The position numbers and the translations under genes were made by a program. Below are positions 41,242 to 50,938 of a stretch of 64,000 bases of DNA, piece by piece. Under the pieces are notes generated by a model. The model did no database searches, was not told the DNA's origin, and saw only the letters and a list, made by a program, of their open reading frames with translations. Each line of letters opens with the position of its first letter. Positions within the stretch are counted from its first letter, which is position 1. The DNA is taken from assembly GCA_017303875.1 (NCBI GenBank), contig JAFLBP010000027.1, positions 1-64,000 of the forward strand, given 5' to 3'. This stretch comes from Chitinophagales bacterium. GTDB taxonomy: Bacteria; Bacteroidota; Bacteroidia; Chitinophagales; Saprospiraceae.

Positions 41242-41285
41242 CTGTTAGGGTTTTTAACATATTTTGTAAAAACCCTAACAGGTTT
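41242..41285 (+). terminator. Terminator after the small lipoprotein gene
   Basis: A 15-bp perfect stem (ctgttagggttttta / taaaaaccctaacag) with a 10-base loop is followed by GTTTT. Confidence 0.75.
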
Positions 41286-41352
41286 TAAAAGAAATCCGGA
41301 AATAAATGCCCACATATTTGGGCTATCGAAATAATCAACAAAATCGAAAGCC

Positions 41353-42546
41353 ATGCTTGCCAGAACTTCCTTCGCCGCCCTCTTATTAACCACTGTCGTA
41401 TTATTCAGCGCCTGCCGATCCGCTCAGAAATTTGTAGAAAGCGGAAACTATGACGACGCCATCGACTTCTGTATCGACAAACTCGAAGGCCGTAAAAATA
41501 AAAAATCGGAATACGTTAAAGGCCTGGAACTGGCTTTCCGGAAAGCGCAAACCCGCGACCTCGCCGATGCCGAAAACCTGATCGCTCAAAACCGTCCTGA
41601 AAACTGGGAACGGGTAAATGCCATCCACCGCCAAATTGCCAGGCGCCAGAATAAAATTGCCCCGCTTACGCCCCTGCGCGCCAAAGACGGCTACGAAGCC
41701 CGTTTCGATTTCGTCGACATCGCCAAACTCGAAAACGAAAGCTGCGAAAGGGCCGCCGCCTACCTGTATACCCGCGCAGAAACCCTCCTGCAACAGGCAG
41801 AAAACGGTAATCGGGATGCCGCCCGCGAAGCATGGTCAACCCTGATCGACCTCGAACGCCGTTACTTTACACAATACCGCGAAAAAGATCGCCTGAAACA
41901 GGAAGCCCGCAACCTCGGTACTTCCCACGTGCTTTTTGAAATCAAAAACCAGTCGAACCGTGTGGTGCCACGCCAATTCTCCGACCGCATCCTCGCCATC
42001 GGAAAAAATGACCTCGACAGCGAGTGGAAATCCTATCACTTCAATGCCGAAGCCGGCGTGCAATACGATTATAAAGTCGTGTTTAACCTCAATAACCTCG
42101 ACAACACGCCCGAACGTGTCCATGAGCGCAGCTATGCCGACGAACGCGAAATTGAAGATGGCTGGGACTATGTACTCGACAGCCGCGGCAATGTCATGAA
42201 AGACTCTTTGGGTAACGACCTGAAAACACCGCGTTACGTGCGCATCCAGGCCAATGTACTGGAAGTGTATCAGAGCAAAGCCGTGCGCCTCGCCGGAACC
42301 TTACAGATCTTTGAAGGATACCGCAATACCCTGCTCGAAACCCGCCCCGTGGGCACAGAAGTGATTTTTGAAAATTACGCTTCTACCTTTACCGGCGACA
42401 AACGCGCACTCAGCGACGAAAGCCGCCGCCGTATCGGAAACCGCCCGATGCCATTTCCAAGTGATGAAGACCTGCTCGCACAAGCCGCAGATCGCCTGAA
42501 ACCTTCCATCCGCGACGAATTGCGCAGAAGCAATTCAATCCGATAA
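41353..42546 (+). CDS. Lipoprotein with TPR-like N-terminal region, unknown function
   Basis: A 397-residue lipoprotein (SFAALLLTTVVLFSAC, Cys then RSAQK). Just after the Cys, FVESGNYDDAIDFCIDKLEG looks like a TPR helix pair, and the first ~150 residues are helical. The second half is beta-rich (SHVLFEIKNQSNRVVPRQF, RYVRIQANVLEVYQSKAVRLAGTLQIFEG) and matches no family I recognise. The C-terminus is charged. It may be an envelope-stress or surface-assembly lipoprotein, but nothing in the context proves this. It is convergent with hemC, with a palindromic element between them. Confidence 0.75.
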   Translation: MLARTSFAALLLTTVVLFSACRSAQKFVESGNYDDAIDFCIDKLEGRKNKKSEYVKGLELAFRKAQTRDLADAENLIAQNRPENWERVNAIHRQIARRQNKIAPLTPLRAKDGYEARFDFVDIAKLENESCERAAAYLYTRAETLLQQAENGNRDAAREAWSTLIDLERRYFTQYREKDRLKQEARNLGTSHVLFEIKNQSNRVVPRQFSDRILAIGKNDLDSEWKSYHFNAEAGVQYDYKVVFNLNNLDNTPERVHERSYADEREIEDGWDYVLDSRGNVMKDSLGNDLKTPRYVRIQANVLEVYQSKAVRLAGTLQIFEGYRNTLLETRPVGTEVIFENYASTFTGDKRALSDESRRRIGNRPMPFPSDEDLLAQAADRLKPSIRDELRRSNSIR

Positions 42547-42560
42547 GTGCACCACAGATC

Positions 42561-42642
42561 TATTTCCCGCAGATTTTCGCGGATTTACGCGCAGATCACT
42601 CAGATAACAGGAATAAAAATCTGCGTAAATCTGCGGGAAATA
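42561..42642. repeat. Palindromic element between convergent genes (second copy type)
   Basis: A left arm (42561-42596) and right arm (42619-42642) pair over most of their length, with the left arm carrying an extra ~10-base insertion. The core tttcccgcagatt / ctgcgggaaa and atttacgc resemble the cagat...atttac style of the element at 15092-15181. Both elements sit between convergent genes. Confidence 0.75.
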
Positions 42643-42664
42643 ATATTAAAAAAGCTTCCTGAGA

Positions 42665-43546
42665 CTATGATTTCAGCGCACTGACAACGCGCTCTGCCAA
42701 ACCTGCGTGCGTACTGGACGAGAGCCGGCAATGACGCATTTGCCCTTCGATATCGCAGGCCGCAAACACGTGATAATTTCCGGCAGTATCACGCTCGCAA
42801 TAAACGCCCAACGGCAACTGGCAGCCACCGTCCATCAGTTGCAGTACACGGCGTTCCACATTGGTGCGCGCAGCAATTTCCGGCTGATGCAGTTTTTTAA
42901 AAATGGTCCGGGTGGCCACATCTTCCCGGTTGGTTTGCCAGGCCAGCACACCCTGTGCCGGCGCCGGTGCAAACTCTTTCGGGTTGAGTTCTACCAGGTA
43001 CAAATCGCTCAGATCCAGCTCCAAACGGCTGACGCCTGCTGCGGCAAGAAAAATGGCATCAAAATCTCCGTTGCGCAGTTTTTCTAAGCGTGTAGGCACA
43101 TTGCCCCGAATATCTTTTAACACTGCATCCGGACGAAAATGCGCCAACTGCGCTTTGCGCCGCGCCGCAGACGTGCCGACAACAGCACCTTGCTTAAATT
43201 TAAAAATTTCGCCTTCCACTACGGCTTCCGGACGCACCAAAATCCAGTCGGCCGGATTATCCCGATACGAAACTGCCGTAATGGCCAATCCATCCGGCTG
43301 GCTGGTAGGGAGGTCTTTCATGGAGTGCACCGCCACATCCACATCCCCGCGCAAGAGCGCATCTTCAATTTCTTTGGTGAAAAAGCCCTTGCCTTCCATT
43401 TTTTCAAAACTCAGGTGCTGAATCAGATCGCCCTGGGTTTTGATGATGATTAGTTCACTTTCCACGCCAATTTTGGCCAATTCGGTGCGGGTGTACTCAG
43501 CCTGCCAAAGGGCAAGTTTACTACCCCGGGTTCCTATACGTAGCAT
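42665..43546 (-). CDS. hemC: Hydroxymethylbilane synthase (porphobilinogen deaminase)
   Basis: HemC, 293 residues, assembles four porphobilinogens into hydroxymethylbilane for heme and related tetrapyrroles. Seen: the N-terminal RIGTRGSKLALWQAE, then GKGFFTKEIEDALLRGDVD, AVHSMKDLPTS with the catalytic Asp region, DIRGNVPTRLEKL, and the dipyrromethane cofactor loop GGCQLPLGVY, whose Cys anchors the cofactor. Length is slightly under the E. coli enzyme (313), with a short C-terminus. No other heme genes are adjacent. A promoter box lies at 43568-43575, directly past the stop of the upstream gene. Confidence 0.96.
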   Translation of the reverse strand: MLRIGTRGSKLALWQAEYTRTELAKIGVESELIIIKTQGDLIQHLSFEKMEGKGFFTKEIEDALLRGDVDVAVHSMKDLPTSQPDGLAITAVSYRDNPADWILVRPEAVVEGEIFKFKQGAVVGTSAARRKAQLAHFRPDAVLKDIRGNVPTRLEKLRNGDFDAIFLAAAGVSRLELDLSDLYLVELNPKEFAPAPAQGVLAWQTNREDVATRTIFKKLHQPEIAARTNVERRVLQLMDGGCQLPLGVYCERDTAGNYHVFAACDIEGQMRHCRLSSSTHAGLAERVVSALKS

Positions 43547-43567
43547 ATCGTAGTTTCAATTAAAGCG

Positions 43568-43575
43568 CAAAAGTA
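43568..43575 (-). promoter_or_regulatory. -7 box for hemC
   Basis: On the minus strand TACTTTTG matches TAnnTTTG, 21 bases before the ATG and 2 bases beyond the stop of the upstream outer-membrane protein gene. No TTG at ideal spacing. Confidence 0.45.
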
Positions 43576-43577
43576 AC

Positions 43578-46500
43578 TCAAAAGTCGGTACCCATCGCCA
43601 GATGGAACATTGGTTTTTGTACCACCCGTGTTTCAATGCCCCAGGCGTAGTCGGCCCGGATAAAAATACCGAACAGTTGCATGCGAACGCCTCCGCCATA
43701 GCCGAAAACCACCGGATCGCGGAAATAATTGACCCGAATACTAACGGTTGGCGGATTGGTCAGTATCACAGAATTGATCGGGTTATCGCCCCGATAAGGG
43801 CTTTTACCCTCCCAGGCGGTACCGGCATCAAAGAAACCTACGAGCTGGAAGTTGCGCCAGAAGTTACCCATGACCGGTTTTTTTGAAAAATACTTAAAAA
43901 TGGGTACGCGCAACTCTGAACTGAACAAGGCATAGGAATTGCCATTTCGGATATTTTGTGCAAATCCGCGCACATTGGTGGCAAGCGCCTGATAGGCAAA
44001 GCCATTGTCCTGCGGCAAAGGAATCCCTTCGTTAAAGCGCGGCAAAACCCAGTTATCTACCCCGCCAAGGATGTAGAGCATTTTTTCCGAGCCGAAAGAA
44101 CCGGCGCCGGCAGCCCGCAGGGCAAGTATGCTCCTGCGATCAAGTCGGTGATAATGTCGGGCATCAAGGCCAATAATCGTCATGAACCCGCTGTTCAGAT
44201 CCAGCGAAAGCTTGGGTTCGGTATTCAGCTCAAAACGTTTGACAACATCCAGGAAAATTTTTGCCCGCGTTCCGGTTTTGAGGTTGAGGTCCACATCAAC
44301 GGTATTATCGAAAACTGCCGACAGGCGTACAGCGGCGCGTTGTTCGGCATAATCTGGCTGGGCCAGTGTACCGGGATCGGAGCTGAGGGTAATGGATTTA
44401 TCCTGGCGCAGGTTGAAGGCAGCGCGCAGGCTCGTAAAAACCGTGAAAGGATAACGCAACTCGTACTGGGCAAAAAATGTGTTGTTGCGCTCCTGTTGGT
44501 CGGGTGAAAGGGTGCCCGGCGCCGGAACCGCACGTGGCACGCTAAATACTAAGGAGCGGCGATACAGCATAAAACGCCGGTCGATTCGGCGCTTTTTATC
44601 GTCAAACCAAAGGTAATACTCCGCACCATTAAATGTTGTGGGCAGGCGAAGGCCCGCTTCCAGCACATAATCTTCGAGCAGGTCTTTGAAATTGGCGCGC
44701 AGCAATACACCCGGTGGCGGCGTCCGGAAGCGGTCGGTTGGGGAATCATAGCGTTCCAGCCCTTCAAAAAGCAGATTATTATCCATTGTAGTGGAGATAT
44801 AATCGGTTCGGAAGCGCAGGCGATAAGGAATAATCTGCGGCGGAATAAAACGGATGATCTCGTTGTTTTTACCGGCTTCCAGCAAGGGCCGAACGGGGCG
44901 AAGGGCAGCTGCGCGGGCATTGCGTTCGTCGAATTCGATGATTTCCGGGAGTTTTGACTCCGCTTTGTTGGTTTCCGGCAGGCGGGGAATGGGGTTGGTA
45001 TTTGCCGCAGGCGGCTTGGCAGTACTGCTGGTGTCGGGTTGCGGGCTTATATCGGCGGGCGCCGGGCGGCTGAGGTATTCCGGCACCTGAAACAGCCAGC
45101 CTGCGGGCACTTGTGTGATGGTATCGCGGCGTTCGCGAAAAATAGCGCCATACTCATTGGTTTCCGGCTGATTGCTGTTGTCCGACGTGGGTTCTGCTTT
45201 GGGCTGATCGGGCACCGGCAATCCGGCACTGCGCAGGAAGTATTCCCGGAATCGGGTGATGCGCCCCGGTGTTTGTTGCGCCGCTTCGACCGTCCGCACC
45301 CAGGCTTCTGTTTTTTTAGGTAAAGGCGCTACTTCCACATATTTTCCGGCGCGTGCGCTGCTGTGTATCTCCTGCAAGTTGCGTTTGTAATTGCTCTGAT
45401 TCCAGGTGATGGCGCGTTTTTTATAAATGGCGGCTGTACGTATACTGTCGATCTGGGTGGAATCCACATTTACCAAAACAGAATCTAAGGGAACCAGGAA
45501 ATTCAAGGCTTTCTCTAAAGGCCATTCGCCTGTCTGGCGGGTATCGAGTGCGCGTTGTTCGGCGCCGTCTTTGAGGTAAACCGTCGCCTGGTAATAGGCA
45601 ATGTAAGGCTCCAGGCGACCTGCACTGCGGTTGTGAATACCGGCAGCATCGCTGAGGTAATAAAAATGCGTGCTGTCGACCCCGATGGGGTTGCGCTCAT
45701 TGATATGCGGGGTTTGGGTAAGGCGAATCAGCTCGGCGCTGCGGGATTCGAGGTCGTAAAAGAATAAATCAAATTTTCCCAGCGGCAGCAGCGTGTCTAA
45801 TTTTTCATTGGATAACGTATCTGCGATCCGATTGCTGGCAAAAAGAATGCCGCGTCGGCCATCCAGCACTGCAACCGAGGGGTCGAGGTCGTCCCAGAAA
45901 TCCTGTGTGATGCGTTCGGTTTGCCGGTTGTTGGTTCGGTAAATAAACAGGTCGGAATACCCGCGGACATTGCCGGAAAACGCCAGATCATTGATATTAA
46001 TAAAACTCATTCCCAAAACGCGCTGATATTCGGGGGAAAGGATGGCGCTTTCTTTTTTACCGTTTTCGGTGTCGATAAATACGAGCTTGGGCTGATCGCG
46101 GCGTTCGTATAAAATAGCCAGGCGTTTGTTATCGGGGTTCCAGGCCAACTGCGGGTAATTGAAATCGGTGGTTTGCAGGGCATTGCGCGCGCCGCCTTTG
46201 TATATTTGTTTGCGTTTGCCGCTTTTCAGGTCTATTGTCCAGACCCGCCAGCGACCGATATCATTGCTGACAAAGGCTAATTGTTTGCCGTCGGGGCTTA
46301 GCTTGAACTGGTAAAGCGGGAGTTTTTTCTTGTTTCTGATTTTTACGCTGCCCTGTTTGTCGGGATTCGACATGAAGCGTTTTTCTTCCACGTAGGTGCG
46401 CTTGTAGTATTCCATCATGCTTTCCGTGGTGCGTTTGTAACCGTTGCCCAGCACATAGAGAAAGCCGGCGTCTACGCTGCGGTTGATGCGCGTGAGGTAG

Positions 46501-47213
46501 AGCAGATTGCTCACCGTACCTTGCCCGAAATGCAGGCTGATATAGTGCCAGAGGGCATGCCCGGCCAAGCGCGGATGTTCGCGGGCGAGGCGGTCGAAAT
46601 TTTTATACTTGCCACTCAGGAGCAGGTTGGCGAGCTGGTTGTCGAGTTCGGTATTCCAGGTTTCGCCGACGTAGCCGTTCAGTCCTTCGGTAAACCAGCC
46701 GGGCAGGTTGAGCAGCACGGCGTTTTGGACAATTTCCTGCAAATTGGCGCCATAAAGCATGGCATTGATCAACACCGCCGAAACGCCCTCCCGAATTTGA
46801 ATGCGCAGGTGATTGTGATCGCCGTCGAAAAATACAAATACCTTATTGCCTACCACTTTAGTTTCGCCGGCGCGCAGCAGGAATACATCGTCTTCGCCGA
46901 TATTGCTTTGTTTGAGGTCGGTGAGGTCGCGAAAAACCAGCAGTTCAATTTTTTCGGTGGTCTGGTATTCGAGCAATTGCTGCACGTAGCCATAATCCAA
47001 TTCAGCTGTTTGCAGGGCAGCCTGTGCGATATTGCGTGCATCGCCATACCAGTAGGTGACGAAATTGGGGGTTTCGTAGAGCATCCATGCGTCGAACTGA
47101 CGATGGTACTGCACCCGGTTTTTCCCGAAGGACGTTTGGGCGGTGGTTTGCGCGAGCAGGCCGCCGGGAGCAGCGCTGAAGAAAAGGAGGCAAAAAAGTA
47201 TATGATACCGCAT
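43578..47213 (-). CDS. Very large outer-membrane protein: peptidase-MA-like, TolB-type propeller and BamA-like barrel
   Basis: A 1211-residue exported protein. The ATG at 47213 gives the signal peptide (MRYHILFCLLFFSAAPGGLLAQ); the frame is also open to 47255. Residues ~25-270 resemble a peptidase-MA-like domain (WMLYETPNFVTYWYGD, GWFTEGLNGYVGE), but no HExxH is seen, so it may not be a protease. Next come TolB/WD40-like propeller repeats (FKLSPDGKQLAFVSND, YPQLAWNPDNKRLAILYE). The C-terminal ~400 residues form a surface-antigen/Omp85-like barrel (FGYGGGVRMQLFGIFIRADYAWG at the end). It probably acts in the outer membrane. This order of parts is known in Bacteroidota, but function is not settled. 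A Pro/Ala/Thr-rich linker joins propeller and barrel. Confidence 0.8.
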   Translation of the reverse strand: MRYHILFCLLFFSAAPGGLLAQTTAQTSFGKNRVQYHRQFDAWMLYETPNFVTYWYGDARNIAQAALQTAELDYGYVQQLLEYQTTEKIELLVFRDLTDLKQSNIGEDDVFLLRAGETKVVGNKVFVFFDGDHNHLRIQIREGVSAVLINAMLYGANLQEIVQNAVLLNLPGWFTEGLNGYVGETWNTELDNQLANLLLSGKYKNFDRLAREHPRLAGHALWHYISLHFGQGTVSNLLYLTRINRSVDAGFLYVLGNGYKRTTESMMEYYKRTYVEEKRFMSNPDKQGSVKIRNKKKLPLYQFKLSPDGKQLAFVSNDIGRWRVWTIDLKSGKRKQIYKGGARNALQTTDFNYPQLAWNPDNKRLAILYERRDQPKLVFIDTENGKKESAILSPEYQRVLGMSFININDLAFSGNVRGYSDLFIYRTNNRQTERITQDFWDDLDPSVAVLDGRRGILFASNRIADTLSNEKLDTLLPLGKFDLFFYDLESRSAELIRLTQTPHINERNPIGVDSTHFYYLSDAAGIHNRSAGRLEPYIAYYQATVYLKDGAEQRALDTRQTGEWPLEKALNFLVPLDSVLVNVDSTQIDSIRTAAIYKKRAITWNQSNYKRNLQEIHSSARAGKYVEVAPLPKKTEAWVRTVEAAQQTPGRITRFREYFLRSAGLPVPDQPKAEPTSDNSNQPETNEYGAIFRERRDTITQVPAGWLFQVPEYLSRPAPADISPQPDTSSTAKPPAANTNPIPRLPETNKAESKLPEIIEFDERNARAAALRPVRPLLEAGKNNEIIRFIPPQIIPYRLRFRTDYISTTMDNNLLFEGLERYDSPTDRFRTPPPGVLLRANFKDLLEDYVLEAGLRLPTTFNGAEYYLWFDDKKRRIDRRFMLYRRSLVFSVPRAVPAPGTLSPDQQERNNTFFAQYELRYPFTVFTSLRAAFNLRQDKSITLSSDPGTLAQPDYAEQRAAVRLSAVFDNTVDVDLNLKTGTRAKIFLDVVKRFELNTEPKLSLDLNSGFMTIIGLDARHYHRLDRRSILALRAAGAGSFGSEKMLYILGGVDNWVLPRFNEGIPLPQDNGFAYQALATNVRGFAQNIRNGNSYALFSSELRVPIFKYFSKKPVMGNFWRNFQLVGFFDAGTAWEGKSPYRGDNPINSVILTNPPTVSIRVNYFRDPVVFGYGGGVRMQLFGIFIRADYAWGIETRVVQKPMFHLAMGTDF

Positions 47214-47299
47214 GGATTCTAATTTAATTTTAGAAAGCAGTCTTTTCAAAACCACTTTTCAATGAGTATATTTTACCGTGCCCGCGCAATTTTTACGGC

Positions 47300-49165
47300 T
47301 CAACGCCCCATGTGAATCAGCAGCACGCTGATGTCGGCAGGGTTAACGCCGGGAATGCGCCCGGCCTGGCCGATGGTTTTGGGGCGCAGGCGACTGAGTT
47401 TGTCGCGCGCTTCCATACTCAGTGCCGTGATGGCGCGGTAATCCAGCTCTTCGTTCAGGCGCAGGTCTTCGAGGCGGCTCATTTTTTCCACCTGTTCCTC
47501 TTCTTTCCTGATATAGCCTTCGTACTTGATCTGAATTTCGGCAAGTTCGACAAATTCCTGGCTGTATGGCGATAAAAAGCGCTGTAATTCGGGCACTGCC
47601 GCTGCCAGGGTATCAATATTCACCTGTGGGCGCAGCAGGATATTATGCAGTTTGAGGCGCTGACTGATGGGGGCCGAATCGACGGATTGCAGGTAGCCGT
47701 TTACTTCATCCGGGCTTACGGAGGCATTGCGGAAAAAGGCTTCGATGGCGGCCGTGGCTTCCTGCTTGGCCCTGACCCTTTCCATACGCGTCTCGGCGCC
47801 GCGCAGGCCGAGGCGTTGTGCAATGGGCGTCAGGCGCAAATCGGCATTGTCCTGGCGCAGCAAAATACGGTATTCCGCCCGGCTGGTAAACATCCGGTAA
47901 GGCTCCTGTGTGCCCTTGTTCACGAGGTCGTCTATCAACACACCGATGTAGGCATCGGAGCGTTTCAGGATGAGCGGCTCCTGCTCTTTGACGGCCAGCG
48001 CAGCGTTGAGTCCGGCCATCAGTCCCTGACAGGCGGCCTCTTCATAGCCGGTGGTGCCGTTGATTTGTCCGGCAAAAAAGAGGTTTTTCACCAGGCGCGT
48101 TTCCAGCGTGGGTTCGAGCTGGGTTGGCGGGAAATAATCGTATTCGATGGCATAACCGGGCCGGAACATTTTGGCATTTTCCAGGCCGGGAATGGTACGC
48201 AGGGCTTTGTATTGTACGTCTTCCGGCAGCGAGGAGGAGAATCCGTTGATATAAATTTCGCAGGTATCCCAGCCTTCCGGCTCAATGAAGAGCTGGTGGC
48301 GGTCGCGGTCGGCAAAACGATCTATTTTATCTTCAATGCTGGGGCAATAACGCGGCCCGACGCCTTGAATACGGCCCGTAAACATCGGCGAGCGATCAAA
48401 GCCGGTGCGCAGAATTTCATGTGTTTCGGGCTGGGTATAGGTAATCCAGCAGGGCATTTGCTCGCGCAACTGCGGCGTATCGGTATAAGAAAATTTACCG
48501 GGGTTTTCATCGCCGTCCTGGCGTTCGGTGCGGCTGTAATCGATGGAGCGGCCATCGATGCGGGGCGGGGTGCCGGTTTTCATACGGCCCGCCTCAAAGC
48601 CCAGTTCGATCAGTTGTTCGGTGATGCCGCGGGCAGCGCTTTCACCTGCCCGGCCGCCACCGAGTTGTTTTTCCCCGATATGGATAATGCCGTTCAGGAA
48701 AGTGCCATTAGTCAGCACTACGGCATCGGCTTCAATGCTCAGGCCCATGCCGGTTACAACGCCTTTTACCCGTCCGTCTTTAACAATCAGACCGCGCACC
48801 ATATCCTGCCAAAAATCCACATTCGGATGCGCTTCCAGCATCATGCGCCATTTTTGTGCAAAACGCATACGGTCGCTTTGTGCGCGCGGACTCCACATAG
48901 CAGGGCCTTTGGAGCGGTTGAGCATGCGGAACTGGACGGCGGTATGATCGGTAACGATGCCCGAATAGCCGCAAAGGGCGTCCACTTCACGCACGATCTG
49001 GCCTTTTGCCACGCCGCCCATGGCGGGGTTGCAGCTCATCTGGGCGATGGTTTGCATGTTCATGGTGGCCAGCAGCACTTTGCAACCGGCATTGGCCGCA
49101 GCGGCGGCAGCTTCACAACCGGCATGGCCGGCGCCTACCACAATGACATCGTATTTTGGAAACAT
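47300..49165 (-). CDS. mnmG: tRNA uridine-5-carboxymethylaminomethyl modification enzyme MnmG
   Basis: MnmG (GidA), 621 residues, FAD-dependent partner of MnmE in making cmnm5U34 in tRNAs. The ATG at 49165 is chosen because the protein then begins MFPKYDVIVVGAGHAGCEAA, the Rossmann motif (GxGxxG) at the expected place. The longer frame to 49327 would overlap the neighbouring gene and the promoter at 49203-49210. Also seen: SCNPAMGGVAKGQIVREVDALCG, MLNRSKGPAMWSPRAQ, NGTFLNGIIHIGE, KTGTPPRIDGRS, and a C-terminal EQVEKMSRLEDLRLNEELDY followed by AGRIPGVNPADISVLLIH. Complete and typical. Confidence 0.97.
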   Translation of the reverse strand: MFPKYDVIVVGAGHAGCEAAAAAANAGCKVLLATMNMQTIAQMSCNPAMGGVAKGQIVREVDALCGYSGIVTDHTAVQFRMLNRSKGPAMWSPRAQSDRMRFAQKWRMMLEAHPNVDFWQDMVRGLIVKDGRVKGVVTGMGLSIEADAVVLTNGTFLNGIIHIGEKQLGGGRAGESAARGITEQLIELGFEAGRMKTGTPPRIDGRSIDYSRTERQDGDENPGKFSYTDTPQLREQMPCWITYTQPETHEILRTGFDRSPMFTGRIQGVGPRYCPSIEDKIDRFADRDRHQLFIEPEGWDTCEIYINGFSSSLPEDVQYKALRTIPGLENAKMFRPGYAIEYDYFPPTQLEPTLETRLVKNLFFAGQINGTTGYEEAACQGLMAGLNAALAVKEQEPLILKRSDAYIGVLIDDLVNKGTQEPYRMFTSRAEYRILLRQDNADLRLTPIAQRLGLRGAETRMERVRAKQEATAAIEAFFRNASVSPDEVNGYLQSVDSAPISQRLKLHNILLRPQVNIDTLAAAVPELQRFLSPYSQEFVELAEIQIKYEGYIRKEEEQVEKMSRLEDLRLNEELDYRAITALSMEARDKLSRLRPKTIGQAGRIPGVNPADISVLLIHMGR

Positions 49166-49202
49166 AGTAAGCTTCTGAACCCAAAAGGGTGTAAAAAGGT
49201 TG

Positions 49203-49210
49203 CAAAGGTA
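49203..49210 (-). promoter_or_regulatory. -7 box for mnmG
   Basis: On the minus strand TACCTTTG matches TAnnTTTG, 37 bases before the mnmG ATG at 49165. Confidence 0.5.
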
Positions 49211-49224
49211 GCAGAAAATGCCAA

Positions 49225-49965
49225 CTACATGCCCACCGGTACGTACACTTTTGTTTCGTTGTCGAAATGGTAGCGCAAGGTTTTTTTGAGAATGCGCGGC
49301 GGCATACCCGGCAATTTTTCCTCCCACATTTGTACAAACTGTATATCGGCAGCACCGGCTTCCATGGTGATGTACTGCTTGTCTACGGTTTCAAAATCGG
49401 CGTAAGCATTTGGCGACTGTTCTTTTTCCCCGCGTTTGGTGACGATGAAGCGGCCGCATTGCTTCAGGGTAAAAGGATCGTAGAGCAGCCATTCGTCGGA
49501 ATAACGCCCCATGGCATACCATTGCTCGTGGATGGAAATGAAGGTTTTGCCGCCGACCAATTCAATGCCATAGCTCGTGTAGGCGTACTCACCGGGGGCG
49601 CCCACGTGCAGGAGGGTGCGCATGCGGCGAACCCACCAGTGCGGCCCGCTTTTTTCGAGGCGGGCAAAATTAAAGGCGTGGCCTTCAACGGTAAACAAAG
49701 CCCAGGCTTCCTGCCGGTCGCCGATGGTTTTCAGGCAAAAAGAATCCAGGCGGATGGCATGGCCGGGGCTGCCCACATCTTGCACGCGGCTGCGCAGTCG
49801 GGAAGTATCGGGTAAAATCCAAAGTCCGGTTTTAGGGTTGGGCTTTGCGCCCATGATGTTGCGCAGGAAATACTCGCCGGTGGGCGTTTCCGTAGGCGAC
49901 ATTTGTGCATGTGCCGCAATCGGGGAAAAGAACAAAGCAAGACAGAATAAAAGCCACTTATTCAT
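49225..49965 (-). CDS. Secreted protein of unknown function
   Basis: A 246-residue exported protein (MNKWLLFCLALFFSPIAAHAQ signal). The mature part is beta-rich with many aromatic residues (SGPHWWVRRMRTLLHVGAPGEYAY, FISIHEQWYAMGRYSDEWLLYDP), and has no motif I can assign. It ends 59 bases before the mnmG ATG on the same strand. Its own promoter is not evident. No lipobox and no T9SS domain, so a periplasmic location is likely. Confidence 0.75.
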   Translation of the reverse strand: MNKWLLFCLALFFSPIAAHAQMSPTETPTGEYFLRNIMGAKPNPKTGLWILPDTSRLRSRVQDVGSPGHAIRLDSFCLKTIGDRQEAWALFTVEGHAFNFARLEKSGPHWWVRRMRTLLHVGAPGEYAYTSYGIELVGGKTFISIHEQWYAMGRYSDEWLLYDPFTLKQCGRFIVTKRGEKEQSPNAYADFETVDKQYITMEAGAADIQFVQMWEEKLPGMPPRILKKTLRYHFDNETKVYVPVGM

Positions 49966-49989
49966 AGGCGGGAAAAATTTGGTGACAGA

Positions 49990-50847
49990 TTAGAGATCAG
50001 CTAAGGCAGCATCATTGACCTTGGTGCGTACCACGGCGAAATTAACTGCATCGGTACGGCTCAAAAGGCCATTCGCCGCGCCGGCGGGAGTGCCAAAAAC
50101 GCAGAGCAGGTTATCGTAATTCTGGCCAGGCAGGTTAGCGGCAATCCACGCAGCGGCTTCATTGCGCAACAGTTGTGTGCTTTGAATCCACAGGCCTTTG
50201 CCCTGATCAATACCGAGGCCGGGTTTGTTGAGACAATCATCGATGATCTGCACCTTTGCGGGGTCGGCGTTGCCGATAATGAGGGCTCGGACGCTGTTCA
50301 GTTTTTTGATAAAATTATTGAAGGTACTCAGGGCCAGCACGCCATCCGTGTCGGCGCTGAGGATGGTGGTTACCACAAAATTGCCGCTGCCGGCAGGGGC
50401 GGTTGCGGATTCCATCGCTGCTGCCGGCGCTAAGTTCGACGTATTCAGCGCATTTTGGTAAAAGGCAGCAATTGCTTGCAGGTGGGTTATGGTTTTTTTT
50501 ATAACGCCTTCGTCTTCAAGAAATGCGCGGTCGGTGGGTAGCCCCGGCGCCGGGGTTTCCTGAACCACTTTTTTGGCGCGGAAGTACACGGCGCGGTCGG
50601 CCGGATCGGTATTGTGCTGTTGGTATGCCTGGTAAATTTGCCAAAGCCAGCTCATTTTGATACAATAGATTTCGGCGGGCTGATAAGTGGCGGGGATTTC
50701 GTGCGTCAGCAGATCCCAGGAGTCAAGTGCGGCTTCGAGATCCTGCGGGCGCTGATTTTTAAAGGTATTCAGGGCTGTGGTAAAGGCTTGTGCCCAGGAG
50801 GTGCCTGCGGCGATTCCTTCAAATGGATTGGATGGGTTGGCGAACAT
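49990..50847 (-). CDS. Cytoplasmic protein of unknown function
   Basis: A 285-residue protein without signal peptide. The first half is helical (FEGIAAGTSWAQAFTTALNTFKNQ, IYCIKMSWLWQIYQAYQQH), while the second half contains alternating strand-helix stretches (NFVVTTILSADTDGVLALSTFNNFIKKL and VRALIIGNADPAKVQIIDDCLNKPG), similar in feel to a Rossmann-like region. No family is recognised. It precedes the secreted protein gene by 24 bases, so the two may be cotranscribed. It is divergent from the serine hydrolase gene, 91 bases away. Confidence 0.7.
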   Translation of the reverse strand: MFANPSNPFEGIAAGTSWAQAFTTALNTFKNQRPQDLEAALDSWDLLTHEIPATYQPAEIYCIKMSWLWQIYQAYQQHNTDPADRAVYFRAKKVVQETPAPGLPTDRAFLEDEGVIKKTITHLQAIAAFYQNALNTSNLAPAAAMESATAPAGSGNFVVTTILSADTDGVLALSTFNNFIKKLNSVRALIIGNADPAKVQIIDDCLNKPGLGIDQGKGLWIQSTQLLRNEAAAWIAANLPGQNYDNLLCVFGTPAGAANGLLSRTDAVNFAVVRTKVNDAALADL

Positions 50848-50938
50848 AAGGAAGCGGTGTTTTACGTGAATACAGCAAATGTCGTGCTAATCAGGCGCAA
50901 AATACAATGTATAATCCTGAAATTCGTATTTTTCGGGC

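Noticed and set aside
47645..49273. 542-codon plus-strand frame inside mnmG
   Set aside because: Antisense shadow of MnmG. The sequence has no domain and contradicts the FAD-binding motif on the other strand.
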